From Roseburia_C sp051879315 (GTDB taxonomy: Bacteria; Bacillota; Clostridia; Lachnospirales; Lachnospiraceae), in assembly GCA_051879315.1 (NCBI GenBank), contig JBJELW010000053.1, positions 62,001 through 126,000 on the forward strand: a DNA stretch of 64,000 nt. The letters run 5' to 3'. The notes beneath the pieces are model-generated. The model was not told where the DNA came from. It was given only the letters and a program-made list of their open reading frames with translations, and did no database searches. The first letter of the stretch is position 1. Each line of letters begins with the position of its first letter. A program made the translations under genes and the position numbers. Below, one piece after another: positions 33,048 through 41,528 of the stretch.

Positions 33048-34115
33048 TTGAATTTTACCAGACGACTTGCTATTTCTTATTATAAAACCATCGCCGTAAT
33101 CAATGAACCCCATCAGGTTTATTTGGTACAGCATCAGGAAACTCAGAAGATCTACATAAAAAAGGTTCTTGATGTTTACAATCTTGCCATATATGAATAT
33201 CTCTTTCACAATCCCATGGATGGAATACCGAAAATCATAGATTACTGTGAAGAAGATGGTCAGCTCACAGTGATTGAGGAATACATTTCCGGTTGTTCCC
33301 TATCTGAAAAAATGACGTCTCGCGACTTGACGTCTGACTACATCTCACATTACATTTATGACTTGTGCTGTATCCTGGAAAAACTTCATAATCTGAATCC
33401 ACCGGTGATTCACAGGGATATCAAGCCCTCAAACATCATCATCACCAGTTACAACAAGGTGATTCTTTTGGACTTCAACGCCGCCAAGCACTTTTCTGCT
33501 GATTCTGCAGAAGATACCGTACTTCTGGGAACCCAGGGCTATGCGGCACCGGAGCAATACGGATTTGGTTCCTCATCCCCTCAGACTGACATTTATTCCG
33601 TGGGCATATTGTTACGGGAACTTCAGGCATCGCTCACCACCCCCACAAAGATTTTTGATGAGATTATAATAAAATGTACCCAGATGAATCCCTCCGACAG
33701 ATACAAGAATGTGACGGAACTGAAAAATGCCATCAGCCGGATTCTGAATCCGGACAAGCCGCCCGCTAAAGAAACCAAAAACTATTCTTATTTTCCGCCT
33801 GGCTTTCGCACCATAACACCCTGGAAGATGTTGGTGGCTACGCCTGCATACATGTTGCTTTTCTATATATGCTTATCCATGGAGGTAGAAAATACCACCG
33901 GCCTGCTGCTCTGGCTGAATCGTATCATTTGTCTGCTTATGATGCTGTCCTTTATATTCATCGGTTTTAACTACCGCGATATCCAGAAGTATTTTCCGCT
34001 GTGCAAGAGTAAGAACCGGCTATTCCATTATCTGGGTATTGTACTTTTTGACCTTCTGGTCGCCCTTATATTAATGTTTCTTTTGGTTATCATAGAGACC
34101 GTTTTTTCACCTTAA
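33048..34115 (+). CDS. Membrane Ser/Thr protein kinase (DFN variant)
   Basis: It begins at TTG 33048 after AGGGGTG. The kinase domain has HRDIKPSN (residues 122-129), the conserved Lys in IYIKKVL, DFN (142-144) in place of DFG, and APEQ. The P-loop is poor (AVINEPHQVYLV has no glycine-rich turn). Three C-terminal hydrophobic segments (about 272-350) anchor it to the membrane without an outer sensor domain. It is paired with a divergent HTH gene. It lacks PASTA domains, so it is not PrkC. Confidence 0.88.
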   Translation: MNFTRRLAISYYKTIAVINEPHQVYLVQHQETQKIYIKKVLDVYNLAIYEYLFHNPMDGIPKIIDYCEEDGQLTVIEEYISGCSLSEKMTSRDLTSDYISHYIYDLCCILEKLHNLNPPVIHRDIKPSNIIITSYNKVILLDFNAAKHFSADSAEDTVLLGTQGYAAPEQYGFGSSSPQTDIYSVGILLRELQASLTTPTKIFDEIIIKCTQMNPSDRYKNVTELKNAISRILNPDKPPAKETKNYSYFPPGFRTITPWKMLVATPAYMLLFYICLSMEVENTTGLLLWLNRIICLLMMLSFIFIGFNYRDIQKYFPLCKSKNRLFHYLGIVLFDLLVALILMFLLVIIETVFSP

Positions 34116-34116
34116 G

Positions 34117-34265
34117 CTAAGGAATCCTCCCGGCTTCGCCAAGCCCTCAAAGGTCGCTTCGCGCTGCTTTGAGGACAAGCCTTAGGTCAAATTACTTTAT
34201 CTCCGCTCAAAACAGGACCTAAGGAATCCTCCCGGCTTCGCCGGGTCCCTCCTTCGGTCAAATTA
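34117..34265. repeat. Two copies of a palindromic repeat after the kinase gene
   Basis: A 24-bp block beginning CTAAGGAATCCTCCCGGC occurs at 34117-34140 and 34219-34242. Each copy ends in GGTCAAATTA (34185-34194 and 34256-34265). The first copy also has a hairpin CCTCAAAG ... CTTTGAGG (34145-34174). Both copies are in the 285-bp gap between the kinase and rpsR. Confidence 0.8.
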
Positions 34266-34284
34266 TACCACAATAGTACACGCA

Positions 34285-34311
34285 AAAATGCCACCTTTAC
34301 GGTGGCATTTT
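34285..34311. terminator. Bidirectional terminator of the kinase gene
   Basis: AAAATGCCACC (34285-34295) pairs with GGTGGCATTTT (34301-34311), an 11-bp perfect stem with a TTTAC loop and CTTTT after it. Confidence 0.88.
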
Positions 34312-34332
34312 CTTTTGGCACTAAGATGTGTA

Positions 34333-34369
34333 CAAAAAAGGCACTCTCTAGAAAATCTAGAAAGTGCCT
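34333..34369 (-). terminator. Terminator of rpsF-ssb-rpsR
   Basis: On the minus strand a 14-bp stem (AGGCACTTTCTAGA with TCTAGAGAGTGCCT, one G-U) is followed by six T residues, 32 bases after the rpsR stop. Confidence 0.92.
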
Positions 34370-34400
34370 CAATAAGCATCCTATAATATTTCTCTAAGGA

Positions 34401-34664
34401 TTAGTCCTGTACATAAGGCATGATTGCGATATGACGGGCTCTCTTGATTGCAACAGTAAGTGCTCTCTGATGCTTTGCACAGTTTCCTGTGATTCTTCTG
34501 GGAAGGATCTTTCCTCTCTCAGAGATATACTTCTTTAACTTGTTGACATCCTTGTAATCAATTACATTATCTTTTCCACAGAATACACATACTTTCTTTC
34601 TTCTGTGCAAGCCGCCTCTTCTTCTTGCGGGCGCGCCATCTCTGTCTGTCTTATTGAAAGCCAT
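34401..34664 (-). CDS. rpsR: Ribosomal protein bS18
   Basis: The 87-residue protein has RRRGGLHRRKKVCVFCGKDN, then DYKDVNKLKKYISERGKILP and GNCAKHQRALTVAIKRARHI, all bS18 signatures. Its Cys pair (CVFCG) is of the zinc-type C+ form. It is last in the rpsF-ssb-rpsR operon. Confidence 0.97.
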   Translation of the reverse strand: MAFNKTDRDGAPARRRGGLHRRKKVCVFCGKDNVIDYKDVNKLKKYISERGKILPRRITGNCAKHQRALTVAIKRARHIAIMPYVQD

Positions 34665-34682
34665 GGCTATTACCTCCTATAA

Positions 34683-35120
34683 TTAGTTAAATGGTAACTC
34701 TTCATCAATTCCGTCCGGAATATTCATAAATCCGTCTCCGGCACTGCTCGGTGAAGGTCTGTCTGCAGGTACGAATCCTGCATTCTCAGAAGATGCTGCC
34801 TTACTCTCAGCAAACTCCTGCTCTTCGACTACGACATCGGTAGTATATACCTTCTGTCCGTCCTTGTTTGTGTAGCTTCCGGTCTGGATACGTCCGGTGA
34901 TAGCGATCTTGATTCCCTTATGGAAATACTTCTCTGCAAACTCTGCTGCTTTTCCAAAAGCAACACAGTTGATAAAATCTGCTGTCGGGCCGTCTCCGTC
35001 ACGTCTGCCTCTACGATCTACTGCAAGTGAATATCTGGCAATTGCCATCTGATTATCTCCACTTGAATATCTGACTTCCGGATCTCTGGTTAATCTACCC
35101 ATAAGTATTACTTTATTCAT
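34683..35120 (-). CDS. ssb: Single-stranded DNA-binding protein
   Basis: The 145-residue protein has the SSB OB fold (MNKVILMGRLTRDPEVRYSS, then DFINCVAFGKAAEFAEKYFH and TGRIQTGSYTNKDGQKVYTT) and the acidic tail DELPFN (here DGIDEELPFN) for partner binding. It lies between rpsF and rpsR. Confidence 0.97.
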   Translation of the reverse strand: MNKVILMGRLTRDPEVRYSSGDNQMAIARYSLAVDRRGRRDGDGPTADFINCVAFGKAAEFAEKYFHKGIKIAITGRIQTGSYTNKDGQKVYTTDVVVEEQEFAESKAASSENAGFVPADRPSPSSAGDGFMNIPDGIDEELPFN

Positions 35121-35143
35121 ACTTCGATCTCCTCTTCTGTATT

Positions 35144-35434
35144 CTATGCCTCGTCTTTTCTAACGCATAAGAAACGAAGAACGTTGTCCATGATTCGAAC
35201 ATTCTGCTCTACTTCGGCAGGAACGGTCGGTGCTGCATCGAACTGGATGAAATAGTAGAAGCCATCGCTCATCTTCTGAACGTCGTAAGCTAATTTCTTC
35301 TTACCCCACTCTTCTACCTCTGTTACAGTTCCGCCTGCACGAGTGATATACTCTTTTGCCTTCTCAACTGTAGCATTTCTGACATCGTCTTCGATCTTGG
35401 CATTCACAACAAGTGCTAATTCATATTTGTTCAT
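35144..35434 (-). CDS. rpsF: Ribosomal protein bS6
   Basis: The start is ATG 35434 (MNKYELALVVNA), with AGGAGG ten bases upstream; a longer frame to 35473 is not supported. The 96-residue protein contains TRAGGTVTEVEEWGKKKLAY and FYYFIQFDA, bS6 hallmarks. It leads the ssb-rpsR operon behind a strong promoter. Confidence 0.96.
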   Translation of the reverse strand: MNKYELALVVNAKIEDDVRNATVEKAKEYITRAGGTVTEVEEWGKKKLAYDVQKMSDGFYYFIQFDAAPTVPAEVEQNVRIMDNVLRFLCVRKDEA

Positions 35435-35509
35435 GCTAGATTTACCTCCTTTTGGTCTCTGGCCTCCTATCAAGTAGGAAGCAAGGATTTTTACATATCA
35501 CGAGCCCTT

Positions 35510-35538
35510 ATGATAGCATAATTTTTCAGTAATGGCAA
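35510..35538 (-). promoter_or_regulatory. Promoter of rpsF-ssb-rpsR
   Basis: On the minus strand TTGCCA (35538-35533), 17 bases, TATCAT (35515-35510). The leader of about 75 bases contains a small CTTCCTA/TAGGAGG hairpin. The box lies just before the DUF951 stop side of the gap. Confidence 0.75.
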
Positions 35539-35546
35539 GACTTTTT

Positions 35547-35744
35547 TCAAATATCCTGTGACTTTTTTGATAATTCCCGGGTGTTTTTCTCCACTAAAGG
35601 TCGGGCCAGCATCACCTGATGGCCACAGCCACAGCATTTTAAACGAAAATCCGCCCCCACTCTCAGAATCTCCCACTCTTTGCTGCCGCAGGGATGGGGC
35701 TTTTTTAATTTCACAACATCTCCTACATCATATTGGTATTTCAT
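35547..35744 (-). CDS. DUF951 protein
   Basis: The 65-residue protein reads YDVGDVVKLKKPHPCGSKEW and RLKCCGCGHQVMLAR, the DUF951 signature, with Cys residues that could bind zinc. It is commonly near rpsF, ssb and rpsR in Firmicutes. Function is unknown; a nucleic-acid role is often suspected. Confidence 0.9.
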   Translation of the reverse strand: MKYQYDVGDVVKLKKPHPCGSKEWEILRVGADFRLKCCGCGHQVMLARPLVEKNTRELSKKSQDI

Positions 35745-35790
35745 GTATACTCCTTCCTTTTGGCACCAGACGCACTACTTCAGGGATAAA

Positions 35791-36507
35791 CTACAATTGG
35801 GAAAATACATCTCCCAGACTTCCCTGTATCAGCAGATCTGCCCGGCTGTCCATAAGTGTGGTGGATTTATTGATCAGCACCAGTCTGTTTCCACGATAGT
35901 AATCTATGAGCCCCGCCGCAGGATAAACTGCCAGGGATGTACCGCCGATGATCAGCATGTCTGCATGACTGATATCATAAACAGCGGACTGCATGGTGTG
36001 ACTGTCCAGACCTTCCTCGTATAAGACCACGTCCGGCTTCACCGGCCCACCACAGGCATCACACACCGGTACTCCGGTACCTTCCAATATGTATCTGGCA
36101 TCAAAGAGCTTTCCACAGTTTTCACAATAGTTCCGGTGCACACTGCCATGTAGCTCCCAGACACGTTTGCTGCCTGCTGCCTGATGAAGCCCGTCGATAT
36201 TCTGTGTCACTACGGAAGTCAATTTTCCCTGCTGTTCTAACTCCGCCAGTTTCTTATGAACCAGATTGGGCTTTGCATCCAGACACAGCATCTTATCTCT
36301 GTAAAATTTATAGAATTCCTCCGGCTTTTTCCGGTAAAAGGTGTGACTTAAAATGGTCTCCGGCGGATAATCATATTTCTGGTTGTACAGTCCGTCCACG
36401 CTGCGAAAATCCGGTATCCCGCTTTCCGTAGATACTCCCGCTCCACCGAAGAATACAATTCGCTCCGATTCATCAATCCACTGCTTTAACTGCTTGATTT
36501 CTTCCAT
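35791..36507 (-). CDS. Sirtuin-type NAD-dependent protein deacylase
   Basis: The 238-residue protein has GAGVSTESGIPDFRS (NAD loop), TQNIDGLHQAAG with the catalytic His in ELHGS, and a zinc site with four Cys (CENCGKLFDARY ... CDACGG). It removes acyl groups from lysine using NAD. AAAGGAGG lies seven bases before the ATG. The upstream leader contains an AT-rich tail also found in other hairpin repeats. The targets are unknown. Confidence 0.95.
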   Translation of the reverse strand: MEEIKQLKQWIDESERIVFFGGAGVSTESGIPDFRSVDGLYNQKYDYPPETILSHTFYRKKPEEFYKFYRDKMLCLDAKPNLVHKKLAELEQQGKLTSVVTQNIDGLHQAAGSKRVWELHGSVHRNYCENCGKLFDARYILEGTGVPVCDACGGPVKPDVVLYEEGLDSHTMQSAVYDISHADMLIIGGTSLAVYPAAGLIDYYRGNRLVLINKSTTLMDSRADLLIQGSLGDVFSQL

Positions 36508-36578
36508 GTCACATCCTCCTTTATATTTGACTTAACACTACCTCGTCCCTTTATACATCACAGATTCATCTTCTGTCA

Positions 36579-37352
36579 CTACTCGGACACGGCTGTTGCC
36601 TCCGCCAGCACACCGTGTACAAAGAACCGGTAATCATGGCCTGCCATATTGCAGGTCATCAGGGTGACGATCCGATCCTCCGTTGTTACTTCCACACCGG
36701 TATCATAAGCGGCCTTTCTCTGAATCAGATCCAGATACGCCTGATATTCTTCCTGGGAACCAAAGGACAGGGAAAAGATTTCTTCCTGCGCCACTGCCCC
36801 CAGATAACAGGAAAAAATATCATAGCGGTAAATATAATCCGGAGTATAAATATAAAAGCAGGGATTCTCCAGATAAAAATCCTCCTCAGAGTATCCGTTC
36901 AGTTTGCCAAACATGGTTTTATCCTTCATGTTATGTCCATAGATAAAGGTATTCTCATCGGAAAAGTCAGCCGCATTCTGATAGTCCATAAAAATGCTGG
37001 CCGCCGTCACCTGCTGCCCTTCAAAGGTATGCTCCAGGTAATATTCATTATCCTCCCCCTGCATAATGGGATAGCTGATATCCAGGTTTTCAAAATAGAT
37101 CCATCCGATACAGTCCGGGTTCAATGCCTGCAGTGCATCAAAATCTATGGTTAATGTCTCATCCCCGGTTTCTGTATCCTCTGACTGGTCCGCGGAGACA
37201 TACTGCTGCAATCCCTTATACTCGCTGCTTCCCCTATGATATAACACAAAGTAATGAATCAGCATACCTGCCGCCACGATAAACACAATCAGCGCAATCA
37301 CAAATATGATTCGAAAGACCCAGTCTGTAGCTGTTGCCTTTTTCTTTGCCAT
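36579..37352 (-). CDS. srtB: Class B sortase
   Basis: The 257-residue protein has an N-terminal membrane segment (about 12-38), then the sortase fold with LNPDCIGWIYFENLDISYPI, YGHNM (catalytic His), VTLMTCNMAG (catalytic Cys234) and the final Arg in DYRFFVHG. The CxxxG and long N-helix fit class B. It covalently links cell-surface proteins to peptidoglycan. No substrate with an LPxTG- or NPxTN-type tail was identified in the window. Confidence 0.92.
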   Translation of the reverse strand: MAKKKATATDWVFRIIFVIALIVFIVAAGMLIHYFVLYHRGSSEYKGLQQYVSADQSEDTETGDETLTIDFDALQALNPDCIGWIYFENLDISYPIMQGEDNEYYLEHTFEGQQVTAASIFMDYQNAADFSDENTFIYGHNMKDKTMFGKLNGYSEEDFYLENPCFYIYTPDYIYRYDIFSCYLGAVAQEEIFSLSFGSQEEYQAYLDLIQRKAAYDTGVEVTTEDRIVTLMTCNMAGHDYRFFVHGVLAEATAVSE

Positions 37353-37390
37353 AATGTACCTCCCATTTCATTTCAAAATTTTCGTGTAAC

Positions 37391-37415
37391 AAAAATCGCT
37401 GCCATCAGGCAGCGA
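37391..37415 (-). terminator. Terminator after tRNA-fMet
   Basis: On the minus strand TCGCTGCC-TGAT-GGCAGCGA, an eight-bp perfect stem, followed by TTTTTG. It lies 11 bases past the 3' end of the tRNA. Confidence 0.92.
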
Positions 37416-37425
37416 CTAAATAAAA

Positions 37426-37499
<74 letters not shown>

Positions 37500-37607
37500 C
37501 CATCTGTTTTGGCGATCTCCCGAAACTGTCAAAAGATATCTACCCTATATCTTATGTACATTTTTAAAAAATATTCCTGCCGCCGTTCACATTTCGAAGA
37601 TATTTTA

Positions 37608-38141
37608 TCACATTGTGCAGATGCGGGCAAGCCAGATGCTTGCAATTATCCCGGCCAGTGTGGCCACCAACGCCCCCGGCAGGGTAAAACGGGTCTTTTT
37701 CACCTTAACAGACATAAAGTAGATGGACATGGTATAGAAAATGGTTTCCGTAGAGCTAAGCATAAGAGATGCTGCCATTCCCAGGAAAGAGTCGCATCCA
37801 TGCTCCTTATACAGATCCAACAGCAGACCTGTAGCAGCAGAAGAAGAAAATAGTTTAACGATAGCTAAGGGCGTCAGCTCCGACGGCAGGCCTATGAGAT
37901 CCGTCCATGCCAGACAGGTTTCGCAAAAAAATTCTAAAAACTCCGAGGCACGCAGGATTCCCACACCTATCATCAGCCCGATCAAAGTTGGCAGAATTCC
38001 CGCCACAGTCTTCATTCCTTCCTTCGCCCCCATCAAAAAATCGTCGTAAATATTGCGCTTCATCATAAGCCCGAATCCTACAATATAAAACAGCAGCAAC
38101 GGTACGATGGCATTGGAAAGAAAATTCAAAAGATCTGTCAT
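37608..38141 (-). CDS. spmB: Spore maturation protein SpmB
   Basis: The 177-residue membrane protein contains VGFGLMMKRNIYDDFLMGAK, then EGMKTVAGILPTLIGLMIGV and SSSAATGLLLDLYKEHG, the nucleoside-recognition-type SpmB pattern. SpmA and SpmB are required for spore-core dehydration in Bacillus and Clostridium. It overlaps the spmA stop by four bases. Confidence 0.93.
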   Translation of the reverse strand: MTDLLNFLSNAIVPLLLFYIVGFGLMMKRNIYDDFLMGAKEGMKTVAGILPTLIGLMIGVGILRASEFLEFFCETCLAWTDLIGLPSELTPLAIVKLFSSSAATGLLLDLYKEHGCDSFLGMAASLMLSSTETIFYTMSIYFMSVKVKKTRFTLPGALVATLAGIIASIWLARICTM

Positions 38142-38740
38142 GTGCGCCTCCTATCCACCAGTTTGCAAAAGACAATTGCCACTGCTGTGCTGATACAGGT
38201 GGCAATGAGACCCGGCGCGATCACCGCAGCCGGTGACACACTGCCGTACTGACTGCGATAAGCCACAATATTCATAGGAATCAGCTGTAGTGACGATATA
38301 TTCAGTATCAAAAACACACACATTTCATTACTGGCTGTTTCCCCATTCAGCCGACCGCTCTGCCCTTTACTCTGTTGTAACTCCTTCAGTGCAGACATGG
38401 CCTTCAGCCCTGCCGGAGTGGCGGCCCAGCCCAGACCCAGCATGTTTGCAATAAAGTTCACCGCAATGTAATGTGACGCCGGATGCCCTGCCGGAATCCC
38501 CGGGAAGAGAAACCGCAGCACCGGCCGCAATTTTTTTGCTGCTGCTTCCACAATTCCACTGTTCTCCGCCACTTTCATCATCCCGGTCCAAAAGGACATA
38601 ACCCCCAACATGGTGATGGCCAGTGTTACCGCTTCCTTTGAAGAGTTTAGCGCCGCCTCCGTCACCTCCGCCAGCGTACCGTTTACCGCCCCGTAAGCAA
38701 CCCCTATTAGAATCATAAATCCCCACAGATAATTCAGCAT
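38138..38740 (-). CDS. spmA: Spore maturation protein SpmA
   Basis: The 200-residue membrane protein has the SpmA pattern (GVAYGAVNGTLAEVTEAALN, then SSKEAVTLAITMLGVMSFWT and IAVNFIANMLGLGWAATPAG). It is translationally coupled with spmB. The pair is another sign that the host forms endospores. Confidence 0.93.
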   Translation of the reverse strand: MLNYLWGFMILIGVAYGAVNGTLAEVTEAALNSSKEAVTLAITMLGVMSFWTGMMKVAENSGIVEAAAKKLRPVLRFLFPGIPAGHPASHYIAVNFIANMLGLGWAATPAGLKAMSALKELQQSKGQSGRLNGETASNEMCVFLILNISSLQLIPMNIVAYRSQYGSVSPAAVIAPGLIATCISTAVAIVFCKLVDRRRT

Positions 38741-38857
38741 GCCAGCGCTCCTATTGGATTTACAACTATTCTATTCATGCAGAGCAAAGATATGATTTTC
38801 ATAATTTTTTCTCATGTATCATAGAATGAATCAACCAGTCTTTCCGGAGCTCTGTCT

Positions 38858-40588
38858 ATGCACAAAAAAATCTTTTCCGTATTTTTGCCGTTGGTACTCT
38901 CCTTAACCTTATTTCTTTCAGGCTGCGGAGCTCCGGAGGATGGAAATCCGGATTTTCACACTTATCTGGACCGGCTTTTTGTCCGGGAAATGAAGCAGGA
39001 TACACTGAGCATGCATTACACAGTCTGTGATCCCGCCGCTTACGGGATTACGGATTACCGTGTATGTCTTCCGGATTACTCTGCGGATTCACAGGCAGAA
39101 ATTGCTTTACTACAGGAAAATATCCGCTATCAGCTTAACAGCTACAGCGAATGTGATCTGTCCCTTTCCGATGCGCTGACCTATGACATACTTCAGGACT
39201 ATTTCCGGGCAGGGAGTACGGAGGACATTTCCTACTACGAGGAACCCCTGCGCCCCTCCACCGGTTTCCCTGCAGAGCTTCCTGTGCTTCTGGCAGAGTA
39301 TCACTTTTACACGGAACAGGATGTAAAAGACTACCTGTTGCTGCTGCAACAGATTCCGGACTGCTTTGTCTCCATCTGCGATTACGAAAAGGAAAAGGCC
39401 AATGCCGGTCTGTTCATGTCGGATGGGCAGGCCGACACACTGATTGCAGACATGAATTCCCTGTGCGATACCACCGAAAAGCACTATCTTCTGGAGACCT
39501 TTGAGGAAAAAATCGGCGAACTGGAGGGACTTACCGACATTCAGCGGAAGGATTATATTTCTGAAAACGAGTCTTCCTTTTATGAGTACGTTATTCCCTC
39601 CTATCAGTTACTCATTGACTGTCTAACAGAGTTAAAGGGAAGCTGCACCAACGACGCGGGGCTTTGCTATTTTCCGGAAGGCCTTTCCTACTATGAAGAT
39701 CTGGTGTACGCCTCCACCGGTTCCTCCCGAAGCATCGATGAGATGCTGGATCTGGTGGAACGTCATCGTTTGTCTGATATCCGCTCCATGTCCGAGTTGT
39801 TAAATGACAATCCTGACCTAACCTTAGACACTTCAGATTATGCCTATGCCGATGCCTCTCCGGAAGAGATCCTGACACATCTGTCCCAATGCATCTGCGG
39901 AGATTTTTCCGCTCCGGTTTCCACGGATTTTACTGTAAATTATGTGGCAGACTGTATGCAGGAATCCATGGCACCGGCCTTTTACCTCACCGCTCCCATC
40001 GATGCCACGGATCAAAACTGTATCTACATTAACCCATCCAGCAACTATGACGATCTTTCCCTGTTCACCACACTCGCCCACGAAGGATATCCCGGGCACC
40101 TGTACCAAACCACCAAAACTGCCTCTGCCGGGTTATTGCCGATCCGCAGCCTTTTGAATTATCCCGGATATGTGGAAGGCTGGGCCACCTATGTGGAGAT
40201 GCTCTCCTACAGTTACGCAGGGCTTCCCCAGGAACAGGCATCTCTTTTGATGCACAATCAATCTGCCATTCTCAGTCTCTATGCCACCGCAGACCTATCC
40301 ATCCACGGCAAAGGATGGACCTTAAACGACACGCAGGCATTTTTCTCGGAATATGGAATCACAGACGCAGACATAGTGAAAGAGATTTATTCGTATATCC
40401 TTTCGGAACCGGCTCATTACCTGAAATATTACATCGGATATTTGGAATTTCTGGAGCTGAAGGACTATGCAAAAAGACTGTCAGGGGATGACTATACAGA
40501 CCAGCGGTTTCACGATGCAATCCTGACCATGGGTCCCGGACCCTTTGACATTTTACGGGAATATCTGCCTGAATATATGAATCAATAA
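38858..40588 (+). CDS. DUF885-family lipoprotein, putative metalloprotease
   Basis: The 576-residue protein has a signal peptide with lipobox LFLSGC at about residues 18-23, then an acidic helical domain. The C-terminal half has the DUF885 zinc motif HEGYPGH and a downstream helix with EGWATYVEML, likely giving the third ligand. Related proteins are M3/M32-like peptidases of uncertain specificity. It would be anchored on the outer face of the membrane. It is a single gene divergent from spmA. Confidence 0.88.
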   Translation: MHKKIFSVFLPLVLSLTLFLSGCGAPEDGNPDFHTYLDRLFVREMKQDTLSMHYTVCDPAAYGITDYRVCLPDYSADSQAEIALLQENIRYQLNSYSECDLSLSDALTYDILQDYFRAGSTEDISYYEEPLRPSTGFPAELPVLLAEYHFYTEQDVKDYLLLLQQIPDCFVSICDYEKEKANAGLFMSDGQADTLIADMNSLCDTTEKHYLLETFEEKIGELEGLTDIQRKDYISENESSFYEYVIPSYQLLIDCLTELKGSCTNDAGLCYFPEGLSYYEDLVYASTGSSRSIDEMLDLVERHRLSDIRSMSELLNDNPDLTLDTSDYAYADASPEEILTHLSQCICGDFSAPVSTDFTVNYVADCMQESMAPAFYLTAPIDATDQNCIYINPSSNYDDLSLFTTLAHEGYPGHLYQTTKTASAGLLPIRSLLNYPGYVEGWATYVEMLSYSYAGLPQEQASLLMHNQSAILSLYATADLSIHGKGWTLNDTQAFFSEYGITDADIVKEIYSYILSEPAHYLKYYIGYLEFLELKDYAKRLSGDDYTDQRFHDAILTMGPGPFDILREYLPEYMNQ

Positions 40589-40664
40589 ATCCCACCCGCG
40601 CCATTGAATCCACCGAAAGTATCAGATATAATGAAGGATATTATAGGATAAAAGAGGAACCATT

Positions 40665-41504
40665 ATGGCCGGAAAATTATATTTATGCGCGACTCCCATC
40701 GGAAATCTGGAAGACATTACCTTTCGGGTACTCCGCACCTTAAAGGAAGTGGATCTGATTGCCGCAGAGGACACCCGCAACTCCATTAAGCTGTTAAACC
40801 ATTTTGAGATAAAGACACCCATGACCAGCTACCATGAATATAATAAGATTGAAAAAGCATACAAGCTGGTGGAACGGTTAAAATCAGGGGAAAATATTGC
40901 ATTGATTACGGATGCCGGCACACCGGGAATCTCCGATCCGGGGGAGGATCTGGTGCGCATCTGCTTAGAGGAAGGCATTGAAGTCACTTCCCTTCCGGGG
41001 CCTGCTGCCTGCATCACCGCCCTCACCATGTCCGGTCTCCCCACCAGAAGATTTGCCTTTGAGGCTTTCCTGCCCCGGGAGAAAAAAGACCGGGCCCGGA
41101 TCTTGGACGAGCTGAAAGAAGAGACTCGAACCATCATCATCTACGAGGCTCCTCATCATTTGTTGAAGACTCTGGAAGAACTTTATGATGCCCTAGGAGA
41201 CCGTACGTTAAGTATCTGCCGTGAACTTACCAAGAAACATGAGGATACGACAAAAACGACTTTAAAAAATGTCATTGATTTTTATCAGGACAATGAGCCC
41301 CGGGGAGAATATGTCCTTGTACTGGATGGAAAGACATTTGAGGAGAAGGAAAAGGAACAGCAGGATGTCTGGTCTTCCATGAGTATTGAAGAGCATATGG
41401 CTCACTACACAGAACAGGGCATTGACCGTAAGGAAGCCATGAAACTGGTGGCAAAGGACCGGGGAATCAGCAAGCGGGACGTATACCAGAGTTTACTCAA
41501 TTAA
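40665..41504 (+). CDS. rsmI: 16S rRNA 2'-O-ribose C1402 methyltransferase RsmI
   Basis: The 279-residue protein has the tetrapyrrole-methylase fold: LYLCATPIGNLEDITFRVLR, AAEDTRNSIKLL, YHEYN, ITDAGTPGISDPGE and the C-terminal RKEAMKLVAKDRGISKRDVY. It uses SAM to methylate C1402 in the decoding centre. It converges with the trmN6 gene at a shared hairpin, matching the yabB-yabC neighbourhood of B. subtilis though with inverted orientation. Confidence 0.95.
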   Translation: MAGKLYLCATPIGNLEDITFRVLRTLKEVDLIAAEDTRNSIKLLNHFEIKTPMTSYHEYNKIEKAYKLVERLKSGENIALITDAGTPGISDPGEDLVRICLEEGIEVTSLPGPAACITALTMSGLPTRRFAFEAFLPREKKDRARILDELKEETRTIIIYEAPHHLLKTLEELYDALGDRTLSICRELTKKHEDTTKTTLKNVIDFYQDNEPRGEYVLVLDGKTFEEKEKEQQDVWSSMSIEEHMAHYTEQGIDRKEAMKLVAKDRGISKRDVYQSLLN

Positions 41505-41506
41505 AA

Positions 41507-41528
41507 ACAGCCCGCATAAGCAGGCTGT
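41507..41528. terminator. Bidirectional hairpin between rsmI and trmN6
   Basis: ACAGCC (41507-41512) pairs with GGCTGT (41523-41528) with inner GC/GC-rich pairing; A-rich sequence lies on the left. It touches the stop codon of the trmN6 gene. Confidence 0.6.

Noticed and set aside
35435..35509. S6:S18 autoregulatory leader RNA upstream of rpsF
   Set aside because: A small hairpin is present, but I could not find the conserved loop sequence that defines that motif.
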